DNA of 64,000 nucleotides from Fodinibacter sp963747405 (GCA_963747405.1 CAVVFG010000008.1:1-64000), one strand, 5' to 3'. Shown: positions 37,205 through 45,618, numbered from the stretch's first letter. The notes: generated from the letters alone by a model not told the origin. Program-made: numbers and translations.

Positions 37205-38026
37205 ATGCGCTCGTCGTCGCCCGGATGGGCCACCGACCTGGCCATCCTCGAGCACACCGGCTCCTTGGTCGATGAGCACCCTGACCACCTCGTCGTGCGC
37301 ACGCCGGACAACCCCGACTTCCACTGGGGCAACTTCGTGCTGGTCACCGACGAGGAGGCCGTGGATGACGCGGACCGCTGGGTGGGTGTGTTCGGGGCGG
37401 CCTTCCCGGGGGCGAGCTGGGTGTCGGTCGGGCTGCCCCGGATGCCGGGAGCGCGCGACCCGTGGGCCGCGCTGGGACTGGACCTCGAGCTCGAGGACGT
37501 GCTGACCACCCGCACCCTGCCGCGCCCCGCCCCGCTCCCCGCGGGCTACACCGTGCGCCGCCTCGAGGGAGGGGACTGGGAGCAGGACCTGGCGCGGTCG
37601 GTGGCCGAGAACGACGCCACCGGTGAGGAGGACCCGGCGTCGTTCCTGCGCTTCGCACGTGGGCAGTTGCGCGCCCGGAAGGACCTCAGCGCCCGCGGCC
37701 TCGGCGCGTGGTTCGGAGCCTTCGCCGCCGACGACGTGCTCGTGGCCGACCTCGGCATCGTGCGGTGCGGCTCCACCGCGCGCTACCAGGACGTCACCAC
37801 CGACGACGCGCACCGACGGCAGGGTCTTGCGTCGCACCTGCTCGGCGTCGCGGCGCAGTGGGCCGCCGACGCAGGGTGCGAGCAGTGGGTGATCGTCACC
37901 GCGGCCACCAACCCGGCCGGCCGGGTCTACCGCAGGCTGGGGTTCGCCCCGCACACCGCGACCGTCCAGGCCTACCGGCGAGCCCCGCGGCGGCCAGGCG
38001 GTCCGGGACAGCCGGGCGTGTCCTGA
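37205..38026 (+). CDS. GNAT-family N-acetyltransferase
   Basis: 273 aa, two-part protein. The C-terminal GNAT domain has YQDVTTDDAHRRQGLASHLLGV (acetyl-CoA loop, RRQGLA) and WVIVTAATNPAGRVYRRLGF. The N-terminal 110 residues resemble a degenerate second GNAT-like half (DFHWGNFVLV). Substrate unknown. Its stop codon (38024-38026) lies inside the first copy of a 44-bp tandem repeat, so the last residues (PGVS) are encoded by the repeat. Confidence 0.8.
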   Translation: MRSSSPGWATDLAILEHTGSLVDEHPDHLVVRTPDNPDFHWGNFVLVTDEEAVDDADRWVGVFGAAFPGASWVSVGLPRMPGARDPWAALGLDLELEDVLTTRTLPRPAPLPAGYTVRRLEGGDWEQDLARSVAENDATGEEDPASFLRFARGQLRARKDLSARGLGAWFGAFAADDVLVADLGIVRCGSTARYQDVTTDDAHRRQGLASHLLGVAAQWAADAGCEQWVIVTAATNPAGRVYRRLGFAPHTATVQAYRRAPRRPGGPGQPGVS

Positions 38027-38100
38027 GATCGACCTATTGGTCGATCCGGGGACGGGCGGGCGTGTCCTGAGATCGACCTATTGGTCGATCCGGGGACGGC
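38013..38100. repeat. 44-bp unit in tandem (two copies), each with a hairpin
   Basis: Copies 38013-38056 and 38057-38100 match at 43 of 44 positions. Each contains GATCGACC-TATT-GGTCGATC, flanked by pairing GTCC and GGAC. The array lies between the converging GNAT and hisF genes, 8 bp from the hisF stop. Possible bidirectional terminator or a palindromic mobile repeat. Confidence 0.85.
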
Positions 38101-38108
38101 CGGCGAGG

Positions 38109-38882
38109 TCAGCGCACGGGGAGGCCGTCCTCGCGCAGGGCGTCCTTGACCTCGCCGATGGTCAGCTCGCCGAAGTGGAAGACGCTGGCCGCCAACACGG
38201 CATCCGCGCCGGCCCGGACCGCGGGGGCGAAGTCGCCCACGGCCCCGGCGCCGCCCGAGGCGATCACCGGAACGGTCACCTCGGCCCGCACGAGCCGGAT
38301 CAGCTCGAGGTCGAAGCCGTCCTTGGTGCCGTCGGCATCCATCGAGTTGAGCAGGATCTCGCCGGCGCCGAGCTCCTCGGCGCGCAGGCACCACTCCACC
38401 GCGTCGATGCCTGTGCGGGTGCGACCGCCGTGGGTCGTCACCTCGAACCCGCCGGTGGCGCGCCCGGTGTCGTCGCGCCGGCGGCGCACATCCGCCGACA
38501 GCACGAGCACCTGCGCCCCGAACCGGTCGGCGGTCTCGGCGATGAGGGCCGGGCGGGCGATGGCGGCGGTGTTGACCCCGACCTTGTCGGCGCCGGCGCG
38601 CAGCAGCCGGTCGACGTCGTCGACGGTGCGCACCCCTCCCCCGACGGTCAGCGGGATGAAGACCTCCTCGGCCGTGCGCGCCACGACGTCGAACATCGTC
38701 GCGCGGTCACCGCTGCTGGCCGTGACGTCGAGGAAGGTCAGCTCGTCGGCCCCCTGCTCGCCGTAGCGGCGGGCCAGCGCGACCGGGTCGCCGGCATCGC
38801 GCAGGTTCACGAAGTTGACGCCCTTGACGACCCGACCGTCGTCGACGTCGAGGCATGGGATGACGCGTACCGCCACGGACAT
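38109..38882 (-). CDS. hisF: imidazole glycerol phosphate synthase subunit HisF
   Basis: 257 aa TIM barrel. VIPCLDVDDGRVVKGVNF opens the protein with the catalytic Asp; the second catalytic Asp region (VLSADVRRRRDD) and ILLNSMDADGTKDGFD follow; phosphate loops GGGVRTVDD and VIASGGAG are present. Cyclase half of the HisFH enzyme. Unlike the other his genes here it stands alone. ATG 38882 is 6 nt after a TAGGTT element. Confidence 0.96.
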   Translation of the reverse strand: MSVAVRVIPCLDVDDGRVVKGVNFVNLRDAGDPVALARRYGEQGADELTFLDVTASSGDRATMFDVVARTAEEVFIPLTVGGGVRTVDDVDRLLRAGADKVGVNTAAIARPALIAETADRFGAQVLVLSADVRRRRDDTGRATGGFEVTTHGGRTRTGIDAVEWCLRAEELGAGEILLNSMDADGTKDGFDLELIRLVRAEVTVPVIASGGAGAVGDFAPAVRAGADAVLAASVFHFGELTIGEVKDALREDGLPVR

Positions 38883-38888
38883 GCGACC

Positions 38889-38908
38889 AACCTACCCAGC
38901 ACTAGAGT
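38889..38908. promoter_or_regulatory. divergent -10 elements for hisF and the P-loop kinase
   Basis: TAGGTT (minus, 38889-38894) is 6 nt from the hisF ATG and TAGAGT (plus, 38903-38908) is 7 nt from the kinase ATG at 38916. The two predicted leaderless promoters share a 33-bp intergenic region. Confidence 0.45.
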
Positions 38909-38915
38909 CGCCGCC

Positions 38916-39509
38916 ATGACCCTCCCGCCGGTCGAGCGGCCCGGCCCCGTCGACACCGCCGATCCCGCGCAGGTCGCGGCGGTGGTCGAGGCAGCCCGGG
39001 GCGCTCGAGCGACCCACGGCACGACGGTGGTCGTCGCCGTCGACGGCCGTAGCGGGTCGGGAAAGACGTTGCTGGGGACCGCCGTCGCGCGAACCCTGGC
39101 CTGCCCCGTGGTGCACCTCGACGCGATCTACCCCGGCTGGGACGGCCTGGCGGCCGGGGTCGAGCTGGCGACCACGCACGTGCTCGAGCCGGTCGCGCGC
39201 GGCGAGCACGCGGCATACCCGCGGTGGGACTGGATGCGCTCGCGCCCAGGGCGCACGGTCGTCGTGGATGCCGGGCCGCACCTCGTGCTCGAGGGCTGCG
39301 GCGCGCTGGTGCCCCCGGCGGCGGCGTTCGCCGACGTGCGGGTGTGGGTGGAGGCGCCTACCGAGGTGCGCAAGGAGCGCGCGCTGTCGCGCGACGGGGA
39401 GACGTACGCGCCGCACTGGGACCGGTGGGCCGCCCAGGAGGATGCCGTCTACGCGCAGGCACGGCCGTGGGAGTCGGCTGACCTGGTGCTGCGGACGGTG
39501 ACGCCGTGA
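38916..39509 (+). CDS. P-loop NTPase, uridine kinase/AAA_18-like
   Basis: 197 aa. Walker A at residues 44-51 (GRSGSGKT) in VVVAVDGRSGSGKTLL; VVHLDAIYPGWDGL follows, as in uridine/nucleoside kinase-like proteins, and a lid-like basic region lies near EVRKERALSRDGE. Probably phosphorylates a nucleoside or small molecule; substrate unknown. It overlaps the next gene by 4 bp (GTGA). Confidence 0.75.
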   Translation: MTLPPVERPGPVDTADPAQVAAVVEAARGARATHGTTVVVAVDGRSGSGKTLLGTAVARTLACPVVHLDAIYPGWDGLAAGVELATTHVLEPVARGEHAAYPRWDWMRSRPGRTVVVDAGPHLVLEGCGALVPPAAAFADVRVWVEAPTEVRKERALSRDGETYAPHWDRWAAQEDAVYAQARPWESADLVLRTVTP

Positions 39510-40588
39510 ACTTCGACGACCTTGGCCCGGAGGTCCGGCGACGCCTGGGCCGGTTGCGCACCCGGTGGGTGTTCCTCGTGCAGATCGGCGTCGGGGTGCT
39601 CCTCGCCTGGCTGGTGGCCAGCATGCTGCTCGGCCACGCCAACCCGTTCTTCGCCCCGGTCACGGCGATCCTGTGCCTCGGGCTGACCTACGGCCAGCGG
39701 CTGCGGCGGATCATTGAGGTGACCGTCGGCGTCGCGATCGGGGTGCTCGTCGGCGACCTCATCGTCACCGTGCTGGGGAACGGCCCGTGGCAGATGGCGG
39801 TGGTCGTCGTACTGGCGATGGCGATCGCGATCGTCGTGTCGTCGGGGCAGCTGCTCGTCATCCAGGCCGGCGTGCAGTCGGTGTTCATCGTGGCGCTCGT
39901 CGCCAGCCAGAGCGCGGCCTTCTCGCGCTGGCTCGACGCCGTCGTGGGGGGCGTCGTGGCATTGATCATCGGAGTCGTGGCGCCGACCTCGCCGGTGCGC
40001 CGGCCCCGGGCCGAGGCCGCCCGCACCGTGCGCGCGGTGTCGTCGACGCTGCGCGACGTCGTCGCGGCCCTGCGCCGGCGGGACCGGGTGCTGGCCTCCG
40101 CGGCCCTGGACGGCGCCCGCTCGATCGAGGAGCAGCTCACCGAGCTGCGCACCGCCGCCGCTGAGGGGGTGGCCGTGGTGCGCCAGTCGCCGCTGCTGCG
40201 CGGGCACGCCCCCACCGCCGAGGCGGCCTCCGCCCTGGTGGTCCCGCTCGACCGGTGCGTGCGCAACCTGCGGGTGCTGGCCCGGCGAGCATCCGTCGCC
40301 ATCGCCCGCGACGAGGCGGTGCCGGCGCACTACGTCGACCTCGTCGAGACGCTCGCCGACGCCGCCGACGACCTGGCCCGGGTGCTCGACGAGCACACCC
40401 TGCCCTCGGCCGCCCGCGCGGTGCTCGAGCGGGTCGCCGGGCTGTCGGCGCGGGTCGACCCGACCGCCGGCCTGAGCGCGGAGATGATCAGGGGCCAGGT
40501 TCGCTCGATCGTCGTCGACCTGCTCGTGGTGTCCGGGGTCGACGACGACGAGGCCCTGCAGATCGTGCCGGAGTCCTACCTGCCCTGA
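39506..40588 (+). CDS. FUSC-family / aromatic acid exporter-like membrane protein
   Basis: 360 aa. The N-terminal half has five to six membrane helices beginning WVFLVQIGVGVLLAWLVASMLLG and ANPFFAPVTAILCLGLTYGQRLRR, the FUSC/ArAE signature (helix, PFFAP, then basic loop). The C-terminal half is a cytosolic alpha-helical domain with many Ala/Leu/Arg, likely coiled-coil. Exports organic anions by analogy; no substrate is known. The GTG at 39506 overlaps the kinase stop. Confidence 0.78.
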   Translation: MNFDDLGPEVRRRLGRLRTRWVFLVQIGVGVLLAWLVASMLLGHANPFFAPVTAILCLGLTYGQRLRRIIEVTVGVAIGVLVGDLIVTVLGNGPWQMAVVVVLAMAIAIVVSSGQLLVIQAGVQSVFIVALVASQSAAFSRWLDAVVGGVVALIIGVVAPTSPVRRPRAEAARTVRAVSSTLRDVVAALRRRDRVLASAALDGARSIEEQLTELRTAAAEGVAVVRQSPLLRGHAPTAEAASALVVPLDRCVRNLRVLARRASVAIARDEAVPAHYVDLVETLADAADDLARVLDEHTLPSAARAVLERVAGLSARVDPTAGLSAEMIRGQVRSIVVDLLVVSGVDDDEALQIVPESYLP

Positions 40589-40657
40589 CCGCGCTCGTCA
40601 CCCGATCGACCGGCGGTGCGCGGGGGTGGCACGGTCGCCACACCCCCAGGCTCTGGA

Positions 40658-41926
40658 ATGCTCGGGGCGGTGACCACTCCCCGCCCGGCTGCCGCCGCGT
40701 CGCGCCACCCCCACGGGGCGCCGGCCTGGGTGGTGGTCACGGCCCTGGTGCTCGTGGCCGCGAACCTGCGCACCCTGATGGCCAGCCTGCCGCCGCTGGC
40801 CCAGAGCATCAGCGCGGACCTGGGCCTCAGCAGCGCGTGGATGGGCGTGCTCACCACCTTGCCGGTGCTCTGCATGGGCCTGCTCGCCCCGGTCGCCAAC
40901 CAGGTGGGGCGTCGGGTCGGCACGGCGGCTGCGGTGGGCGGCGGCATCGTGCTCGTCCTGCTCGGGCTGGTGCTGCGCGGCCTGGGCGGCGGGCAGGTGT
41001 GGTCGCTCTACGCGGGCACGGTCGTCGCCGGTGCCGGCATCGCGCTGGCCGGCACGCTGCTCCCCGGGGTGGTCAAGACCGTCTTCCGCTCGAACCGCTC
41101 GGGGCTGGGCACCGGGCTGACCATGGTGGCGATGATGGGCCTGGCCGCCGTCGCCTCGGCGACGTCGGTGCCGCTGGCGCAGGCGCTCGGCGGCTGGTCG
41201 GCATCCCTGCTCGCCTGGGTGCCGCTCGCGGCCCTGGCCGTGCTCGCCTGGGTGCCGATGGCGCGCGCCGTGCGGCGGCACGCCGTCCGGGACCAGCCGC
41301 CCCCCGACGTCTCGCACGCCCTGCCCTGGGGCAGTCTCACCGCCTGGCTCCTCGCCCTGTTCCTCGCCTGCCAGTCGTGGCAGTTCTACTCCTCGCTCGC
41401 CTGGCTGGCGCCGACCTACGAGTCGGCCGGGTGGACCGCCCGTGACGCCGGGCTGCTGATGGCGGTGTTCACCGGCGCCCAGCTCGTCTCCGGGCTGGTG
41501 GCCCCCGCCCTGCTCGACCACGTCGGCGACCCACGGGTGCTGCTCGTCACCGCCACCCTGCTCGGCGGGTCGGGAGAGCTCGGAGTCTGGCTGGCGCCGC
41601 AGGCCCTGCCCTGGGTGTGGGCGCCGCTGCTCGGCGCGGGCCAGGGCGCCTGCTTCGCGCTCGGTCTCGCCCTGCTCGTGCGCTACGCCGCCACGCCGCG
41701 CGACAGTGCCCGGCTCACCGCGATGGCGTTCCTGGTGAGCTACACCATCGCGGCGTTCGGGCCCACGACCATGGGAGCCGTCGAGGACCTCACCGCCAGC
41801 TTCGCGGTGCTGTGGGCGCTGCTGGCGCTGGTGGCGGTGCCGCAGCTGGGGTTCGCGGTGCGGCTGCGCCCGGACCTCCCGCGGGTCGGCGGCGAGGTGG
41901 AGGTGCCCCAGCCGGTCAGTCCCTGA
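40658..41926 (+). CDS. MFS transporter, CynX/NimT-like
   Basis: 422 aa, twelve helices. WVVVTALVLVAANLRTLMASLPPL and SAWMGVLTTLPVLCMGLLAPVANQVGRR resemble cyanate/nitroimidazole-type MFS (CynX) with the LRT motif in helix 1. Substrate unknown. Start: ATG 40658 or GTG 40670 are both plausible; no clear Shine-Dalgarno. The 3' end overlaps the convergent SRPBCC gene by 11 bp. Confidence 0.78.
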   Translation: MLGAVTTPRPAAAASRHPHGAPAWVVVTALVLVAANLRTLMASLPPLAQSISADLGLSSAWMGVLTTLPVLCMGLLAPVANQVGRRVGTAAAVGGGIVLVLLGLVLRGLGGGQVWSLYAGTVVAGAGIALAGTLLPGVVKTVFRSNRSGLGTGLTMVAMMGLAAVASATSVPLAQALGGWSASLLAWVPLAALAVLAWVPMARAVRRHAVRDQPPPDVSHALPWGSLTAWLLALFLACQSWQFYSSLAWLAPTYESAGWTARDAGLLMAVFTGAQLVSGLVAPALLDHVGDPRVLLVTATLLGGSGELGVWLAPQALPWVWAPLLGAGQGACFALGLALLVRYAATPRDSARLTAMAFLVSYTIAAFGPTTMGAVEDLTASFAVLWALLALVAVPQLGFAVRLRPDLPRVGGEVEVPQPVSP

Positions 41927-42848
41927 GGTCGCGCAGCTGGCCGGTGTGCGCCGGCAGGTGGACGCTCGCCTGGGTGTCGAGCGCGAGCCGGCCCCACGGC
42001 ATCGCGGCGTCGAGCACCACCTCGCCGTCGTGGAACAGCCGGCAGGGCACCTCGGTGGCCAGCTGGTCGGGGTCGAGCCGGGCGACGGCCGCCATCGCCA
42101 CCCCGGCGAGCGTCCGCCCCCTGGCCACGAGCGCGATGAGGTCGCCGGTCGTCGCGACCCAGTCGGCGAGCACCTGCGGGTCCTGGCAGGTGGTGTTGCC
42201 GAAGGTGACGCCGGTGCGGCCGTGCACCAGGGCGTGCGCCACCGCGGTGGTGGCGAGGTCGTTGAGCGCCACGTGGGCGAGCACGCGTGGTGCGTCCCAC
42301 TCCCCTGCCGACGGCTCCCCGAACCCGCCCCGCTCGGCCTCGGCGAAGAACGCCTCGTAGGCCGCGGCCAGGGCGGTGAGGTCGGTGGGGTCAGGTCTCG
42401 GGTCGGCGACGCCGGCGAAGTGGTCGAGCACGGCCCCCCAGGCGCCGGGCCCGACGTAGCCGTGGCGGCGACGGAGCGCGCGGTCGCCGAACCGTTCCCA
42501 ACCGCGGTGCTCGAGCTCGACCCGGGTGCCGCCGTCGTCGGATGCCGTGAACCGCACCTCGACCTCGGACGCGGCCGTGTCGCCCTCGCCCGGGTGCCAG
42601 GTGATCACGATGCGGTGCGGGGCGTCCCAGTGCACGACCTCGCCCCACACGCTCGTGCGACCGTCCACGGCGCGCTCGACGAGCCGGCCCTCCTCGAAGG
42701 CCAGCCCACCGGCATCCGGGCCGAACAGCCCGTGGGTGGGCAGCGGCCACCACGCACCGATCTGCTCGGTGAACACCGCGAACGTCTCGTCGAGCGGCCT
42801 GGCCACGTGCGCCGAGCGCAGCACCGGAGGGGGCACCGCGCCGCTCAC
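41916..42848 (-). CDS. SRPBCC (AHSA1-like) domain fused to a DinB/TIGR03086-like domain
   Basis: 310 aa. Residues 1-150 are an AHSA1-like START fold (LDETFAVFTEQIGAWW; HRIVITWHPGEGDTAASEVEVRF). Residues 160-310 look like a DinB/maleylpyruvate-isomerase fold (PRVLAHVALNDLATTAVAHALVHGR; VHLPAHTGQLRDL), likely metal-binding. Function unknown; the ArsR gene upstream overlaps it as GTGA, a common ArsR-AHSA1 operon pairing. GTG start 42848. Confidence 0.75.
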   Translation of the reverse strand: MSGAVPPPVLRSAHVARPLDETFAVFTEQIGAWWPLPTHGLFGPDAGGLAFEEGRLVERAVDGRTSVWGEVVHWDAPHRIVITWHPGEGDTAASEVEVRFTASDDGGTRVELEHRGWERFGDRALRRRHGYVGPGAWGAVLDHFAGVADPRPDPTDLTALAAAYEAFFAEAERGGFGEPSAGEWDAPRVLAHVALNDLATTAVAHALVHGRTGVTFGNTTCQDPQVLADWVATTGDLIALVARGRTLAGVAMAAVARLDPDQLATEVPCRLFHDGEVVLDAAMPWGRLALDTQASVHLPAHTGQLRDLRD

Positions 42849-43156
42849 CGCCGGGCCTCGCCCTCGGCGTGCGCGACGAACGCCGCCAGGGCGTCGTCCC
42901 AGAAACCGTCGACCCAGGCGCGCAGGCCGGCCAGCCCGTCGAGGTCGACGCGGTAGAGGCGGCGGGCGCCCTCGGGGCGCACCGTGACCAGCCCGGCACC
43001 ACGCAGCACCCGCAGGTGCTGGGAGACGGCGGGCTGGCTCACCGCGGTGGCGTCGGTCAGCTCGCGGACGCTGTGCTCGCCACCGCGCAGCAGCTCGAGG
43101 ACGGCCCGCCGGGTGGGGTCGCCGAGGGCGTCGAGGACGCGTGCTTCATCGGCCAT
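42845..43156 (-). CDS. ArsR-family transcriptional repressor
   Basis: 103 aa winged helix. RVLDALGDPTRRAVLELLRGGEHSVRELTDATAVSQPAVSQHLRVLRGAGLV contains the recognition helix (SQPAVSQHLRVL). The ELLRGG-type metal site lacks a CVC pair, so the inducer is probably not a soft metal. It likely controls itself and the SRPBCC gene through the palindrome directly upstream. Start ATG 43156. Confidence 0.88.
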   Translation of the reverse strand: MADEARVLDALGDPTRRAVLELLRGGEHSVRELTDATAVSQPAVSQHLRVLRGAGLVTVRPEGARRLYRVDLDGLAGLRAWVDGFWDDALAAFVAHAEGEARR

Positions 43157-43158
43157 GA

Positions 43159-43192
43159 CTTATCATAAGCCTGAACCGATGGATGCCGTCAA
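43159..43192 (-). promoter_or_regulatory. ArsR promoter with overlapping palindromic operator
   Basis: The perfect palindrome CTTATCATAAG (43159-43169) overlaps the -10 TATGAT on the minus strand, 5 nt from the ATG at 43156. A TTGACG -35 lies at 43187-43192 (19-nt spacing), inside the end of the upstream PH-protein gene. The layout predicts a leaderless, autorepressed message. Confidence 0.55.
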
Positions 43193-43659
43193 GCCCGGGC
43201 GTTCCAGTGCCGGTCGACCATCCGCGCCAGCCGCATCGCCTCGTCCCGACCGAGCTGCCCGTCGGCGCGCTGGATGGCCATCACGGCCAGCTCGTCGGTG
43301 TCGTCGAGCTCGAGGGTGACCCAGGGTGCGCCGTCGGGAAAGCGCACCTCGAGGATCTCGTCCCAGGCCACCCGTCGGGTGAGCAGCAGGTTGCGCACCG
43401 TAATGCCCGCAGCATCGGGCACGGCCTTGATGCTCGCGTAGCGGCCGAGGAAGGCCGCCAGGGCGAGCCCCAGGCCGACCAGCGCGAGCTGGTCGCCGAC
43501 CCGCCAGCCACCACCGGCCCCCATCCCGATGGCGACGACGGTGCAGACTCCGACCGCCACGCCGGCCAGGACGAGCGGCAGCACCCGCCCACGGCGCGGG
43601 CGGAAGGCCGGCTCCGCCGCCGAGGCGGTCGAGGCGGCGTCCGCGGGGCCGTCGCTCAC
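43189..43659 (-). CDS. PH-domain membrane protein (bPH_6-like)
   Basis: 156 aa. A disordered Ala/Asp-rich N-terminus, two membrane helices (VLPLVLAGVAVGVCTVVAIGM; LALVGLGLALAAFLGRYASIKA), then a bacterial PH-like beta domain (AAGITVRNLLLTRRVAWDEILEVRFP ... WVTLELDDTDELAV). Typical of actinobacterial his operons after hisG; function unknown. GTG 43659 overlaps the hisG stop (GTGA). Confidence 0.75.
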   Translation of the reverse strand: MSDGPADAASTASAAEPAFRPRRGRVLPLVLAGVAVGVCTVVAIGMGAGGGWRVGDQLALVGLGLALAAFLGRYASIKAVPDAAGITVRNLLLTRRVAWDEILEVRFPDGAPWVTLELDDTDELAVMAIQRADGQLGRDEAMRLARMVDRHWNARA

Positions 43660-44501
43660 AGCCGGCAGGCGGTGATGTCGGTGACCAGGATGGCCCGCGC
43701 ACCGAGGTCGTAGAGCTCGTCCATCACGGCGTTGGTGCTCGAGCGGGGCACCATCGCACGCACCGCGAACCAGTCCCGGTTCTGCAGGTGCGAGACGGTG
43801 GGCGACTCCAGGCCCGGGGTGATGGCGCAGGCCCGGTCGACGAGCGTGGCGGGCACGTCGTAGTCCAGCATCACGTAGTGGCGGGCGGTGATGACGCCCA
43901 GCAGCCGGCGGCGCAGCACCTCGACGGCGGCCTGCTCCTCGCTGCCCTCGCGCCGCACCAGCACCGCCTCGCTGCGCAGGATCGGCTCGCCGAACACCTC
44001 GAGCCCCTGGCTGCGCAGGGTCTGCCCGGTCTCGACGACGTCGGCGATGACATCGGCCACGCCGAGCGTGATGGCGGTCTCGACGGCGCCGTCGAGGCGC
44101 ACCACCGACGCGTCGATGCCGTGGTCGGCGAGGTGCTTCTCGACCAGGCCCTGGTAGCTGGTGGCCACCCGGTGGCCCGAGACGTCGGCGAGCGCGCTCG
44201 CTGTGCCCGGGCGGGCGGCGTACCGGAAGGTGGACGCGCCGAAGCCGAGGGCCATCAGCTCGACCGCGGCCGAGCCCGAGTCGAGCAGCAGGTCACGGCC
44301 GGTGATGCCGCAGTCGACGGTGCCCGAGCCGACGTAGACGGCGATGTCGCGCGGGCGCAGGTAGAACAGCTCGACCCCGTTGCCGGCATCGGTGACCACG
44401 AGCTCCTTGGGGTCGCGGCGGGTGCGGTAACCGGCCTCCTTGAGCATGGCCGCCGCGGGCTCGGACAGGGACCCCTTGTTGGGGACGGCGATGCGCAGCA
44501 T
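43656..44501 (-). CDS. hisG: ATP phosphoribosyltransferase (long form)
   Basis: 281 aa, long form with C-terminal ACT-like regulatory domain, so no HisZ is needed. LRIAVPNKGSLSEPAAAML, YVGSGTVDCGITGRDLLLDSG and the PRPP-loop EPILRSEAVLVRREG are conserved. First enzyme of histidine synthesis and usually feedback-inhibited by His. ATG 44501 follows hisE by 20 bp. Confidence 0.96.
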   Translation of the reverse strand: MLRIAVPNKGSLSEPAAAMLKEAGYRTRRDPKELVVTDAGNGVELFYLRPRDIAVYVGSGTVDCGITGRDLLLDSGSAAVELMALGFGASTFRYAARPGTASALADVSGHRVATSYQGLVEKHLADHGIDASVVRLDGAVETAITLGVADVIADVVETGQTLRSQGLEVFGEPILRSEAVLVRREGSEEQAAVEVLRRRLLGVITARHYVMLDYDVPATLVDRACAITPGLESPTVSHLQNRDWFAVRAMVPRSSTNAVMDELYDLGARAILVTDITACRL

Positions 44502-44521
44502 GGGTGGTCGAGGCTCTCGGG

Positions 44522-44785
44522 TCAGAGGTGCGTGTAGACGTCGTCGGGCGAGATGTCGCAGGCCAGCATGAGCACCTGCAGGTGGTAGAGCAGCTGGCTG
44601 ATCTCCTCCGCGGTGCGCTCGCTGCCCTCGTACTCGGCGGCCATCCACACCTCGGCGGCCTCCTCGACGATCTTCTTGCCGATGGCGTGCACGCCGGCAT
44701 CCAGCGCGGTGACGGTGCCCGACCCCGGGGGGCGGGTGCGGGCCTTGTCGGCCAGCTCGGCATACAGGTCGTCGAACGTCTTCAC
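44522..44785 (-). CDS. hisE: phosphoribosyl-ATP pyrophosphatase
   Basis: 87 aa all-helical MazG-like fold: KKIVEEAAEVWMAAEYEG with the metal-binding EExxE pattern, and EEISQLLYHLQVLML. Removes pyrophosphate from PR-ATP. Start GTG 44785 has no Shine-Dalgarno but a TACCCT element 8 nt upstream (44794-44799), suggesting a leaderless hisE-hisG message. An upstream TTG at 44794 is a less likely start. A strong hairpin sits directly upstream. Confidence 0.93.
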   Translation of the reverse strand: MKTFDDLYAELADKARTRPPGSGTVTALDAGVHAIGKKIVEEAAEVWMAAEYEGSERTAEEISQLLYHLQVLMLACDISPDDVYTHL

Positions 44786-44798
44786 GAGGGTCAAGGGT

Positions 44799-44830
44799 AC
44801 GGGGGCGAGGAGGTGTCTCCTCGCCCCCGT
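44799..44830 (-). terminator. intrinsic-type hairpin between pnuC/ribM and hisE
   Basis: A perfect 14-bp stem (ACGGGGGCGAGGAG with CTCCTCGCCCCCGT) and a GTGT loop, 13 nt after the transporter stop. No T-run follows. It should end the riboflavin-transporter transcript and isolate the hisE promoter. Confidence 0.7.
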
Positions 44831-44843
44831 CCGTCGGCGGGCG

Positions 44844-45611
44844 TCAGGCGACGGGTGCCGGCTGCTCCACGTCCCGCGTTGAGCGGGCCGCCTCGGCGCG
44901 GGTCACCTTGACCCACTGGGTGAAGCCGTAGATGACGAACATCCCGTAGAAGGTGTACATCACGGCCGTCGGCACGTAGCCGGTGGCGAAGCCGAGCGGG
45001 ACGCCGACCAGGTCGACGGCGATCCAGGCCAGCCAGAACTCGTTCCAGCCGCGCGCCATCGCGTAGGTCGCGGCGATCGAGCCGACGAAGATCCACGCGT
45101 CGCACCAGTAGAACCACCACTGCGGGGTGAAGAAGGGGTTGGGCGAGAGCTCCCACAGGGCCACGAAGGCCTGGTGGACGATGACCGTGCCGACCAGCCA
45201 GCCCACGACGAGGACGAGGCGCTCGCGCTGCCTCATCCAGCGCGGCACGATGGCCGGAGCGTCGCTGGCGGCGCCCACGGCCCGGCGGTGCTGGGACCAC
45301 CGCACCCAGCCGTAGATGCTGACCATGATGAAGAAGACCTGCCGGCCGGACTGGCCGAACAGGGGAACGCGCTGGTCCTCGAGCCCGAAGGCGCCGCCGA
45401 TGTAGACGAAGAACAGCATGATGTTGGCGGTGATGCCGACCGGCCACGCCCAGACGAGGCGTTTCATGCCGAGCCAGGCGGAGGCGACGCCGATCGTGAC
45501 GCCGATCAGCTCGAGCCAGTAGAGCTTGTACTGGCCGATGGGGATGTACGCGTCGATGATCGTCTTGAAGACGTTCTGCGACGGGTCAGTGGCCGCGATG
45601 AGAGTGTTCAT
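44844..45611 (-). CDS. ribM: PnuC-family riboflavin transporter (RibM-like)
   Basis: 255 aa, seven to eight helices. YKLYWLELIGVTIGVASAWLG, FFVYIGGAFGLEDQRVPLFGQSG and WIAVDLVGVPLGFATGYVPTAVMYTFYGMFVIYGFTQW match PnuC/PnuX transporters. Actinobacterial PnuX/RibM proteins take up riboflavin. That substrate is assigned here because an FMN riboswitch precedes the gene; without it nicotinamide riboside would be the default. ATG 45611 has AGGA 12 nt upstream within a sequestering hairpin. Confidence 0.85.
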   Translation of the reverse strand: MNTLIAATDPSQNVFKTIIDAYIPIGQYKLYWLELIGVTIGVASAWLGMKRLVWAWPVGITANIMLFFVYIGGAFGLEDQRVPLFGQSGRQVFFIMVSIYGWVRWSQHRRAVGAASDAPAIVPRWMRQRERLVLVVGWLVGTVIVHQAFVALWELSPNPFFTPQWWFYWCDAWIFVGSIAATYAMARGWNEFWLAWIAVDLVGVPLGFATGYVPTAVMYTFYGMFVIYGFTQWVKVTRAEAARSTRDVEQPAPVA

Positions 45612-45618
45612 GAGAGGT

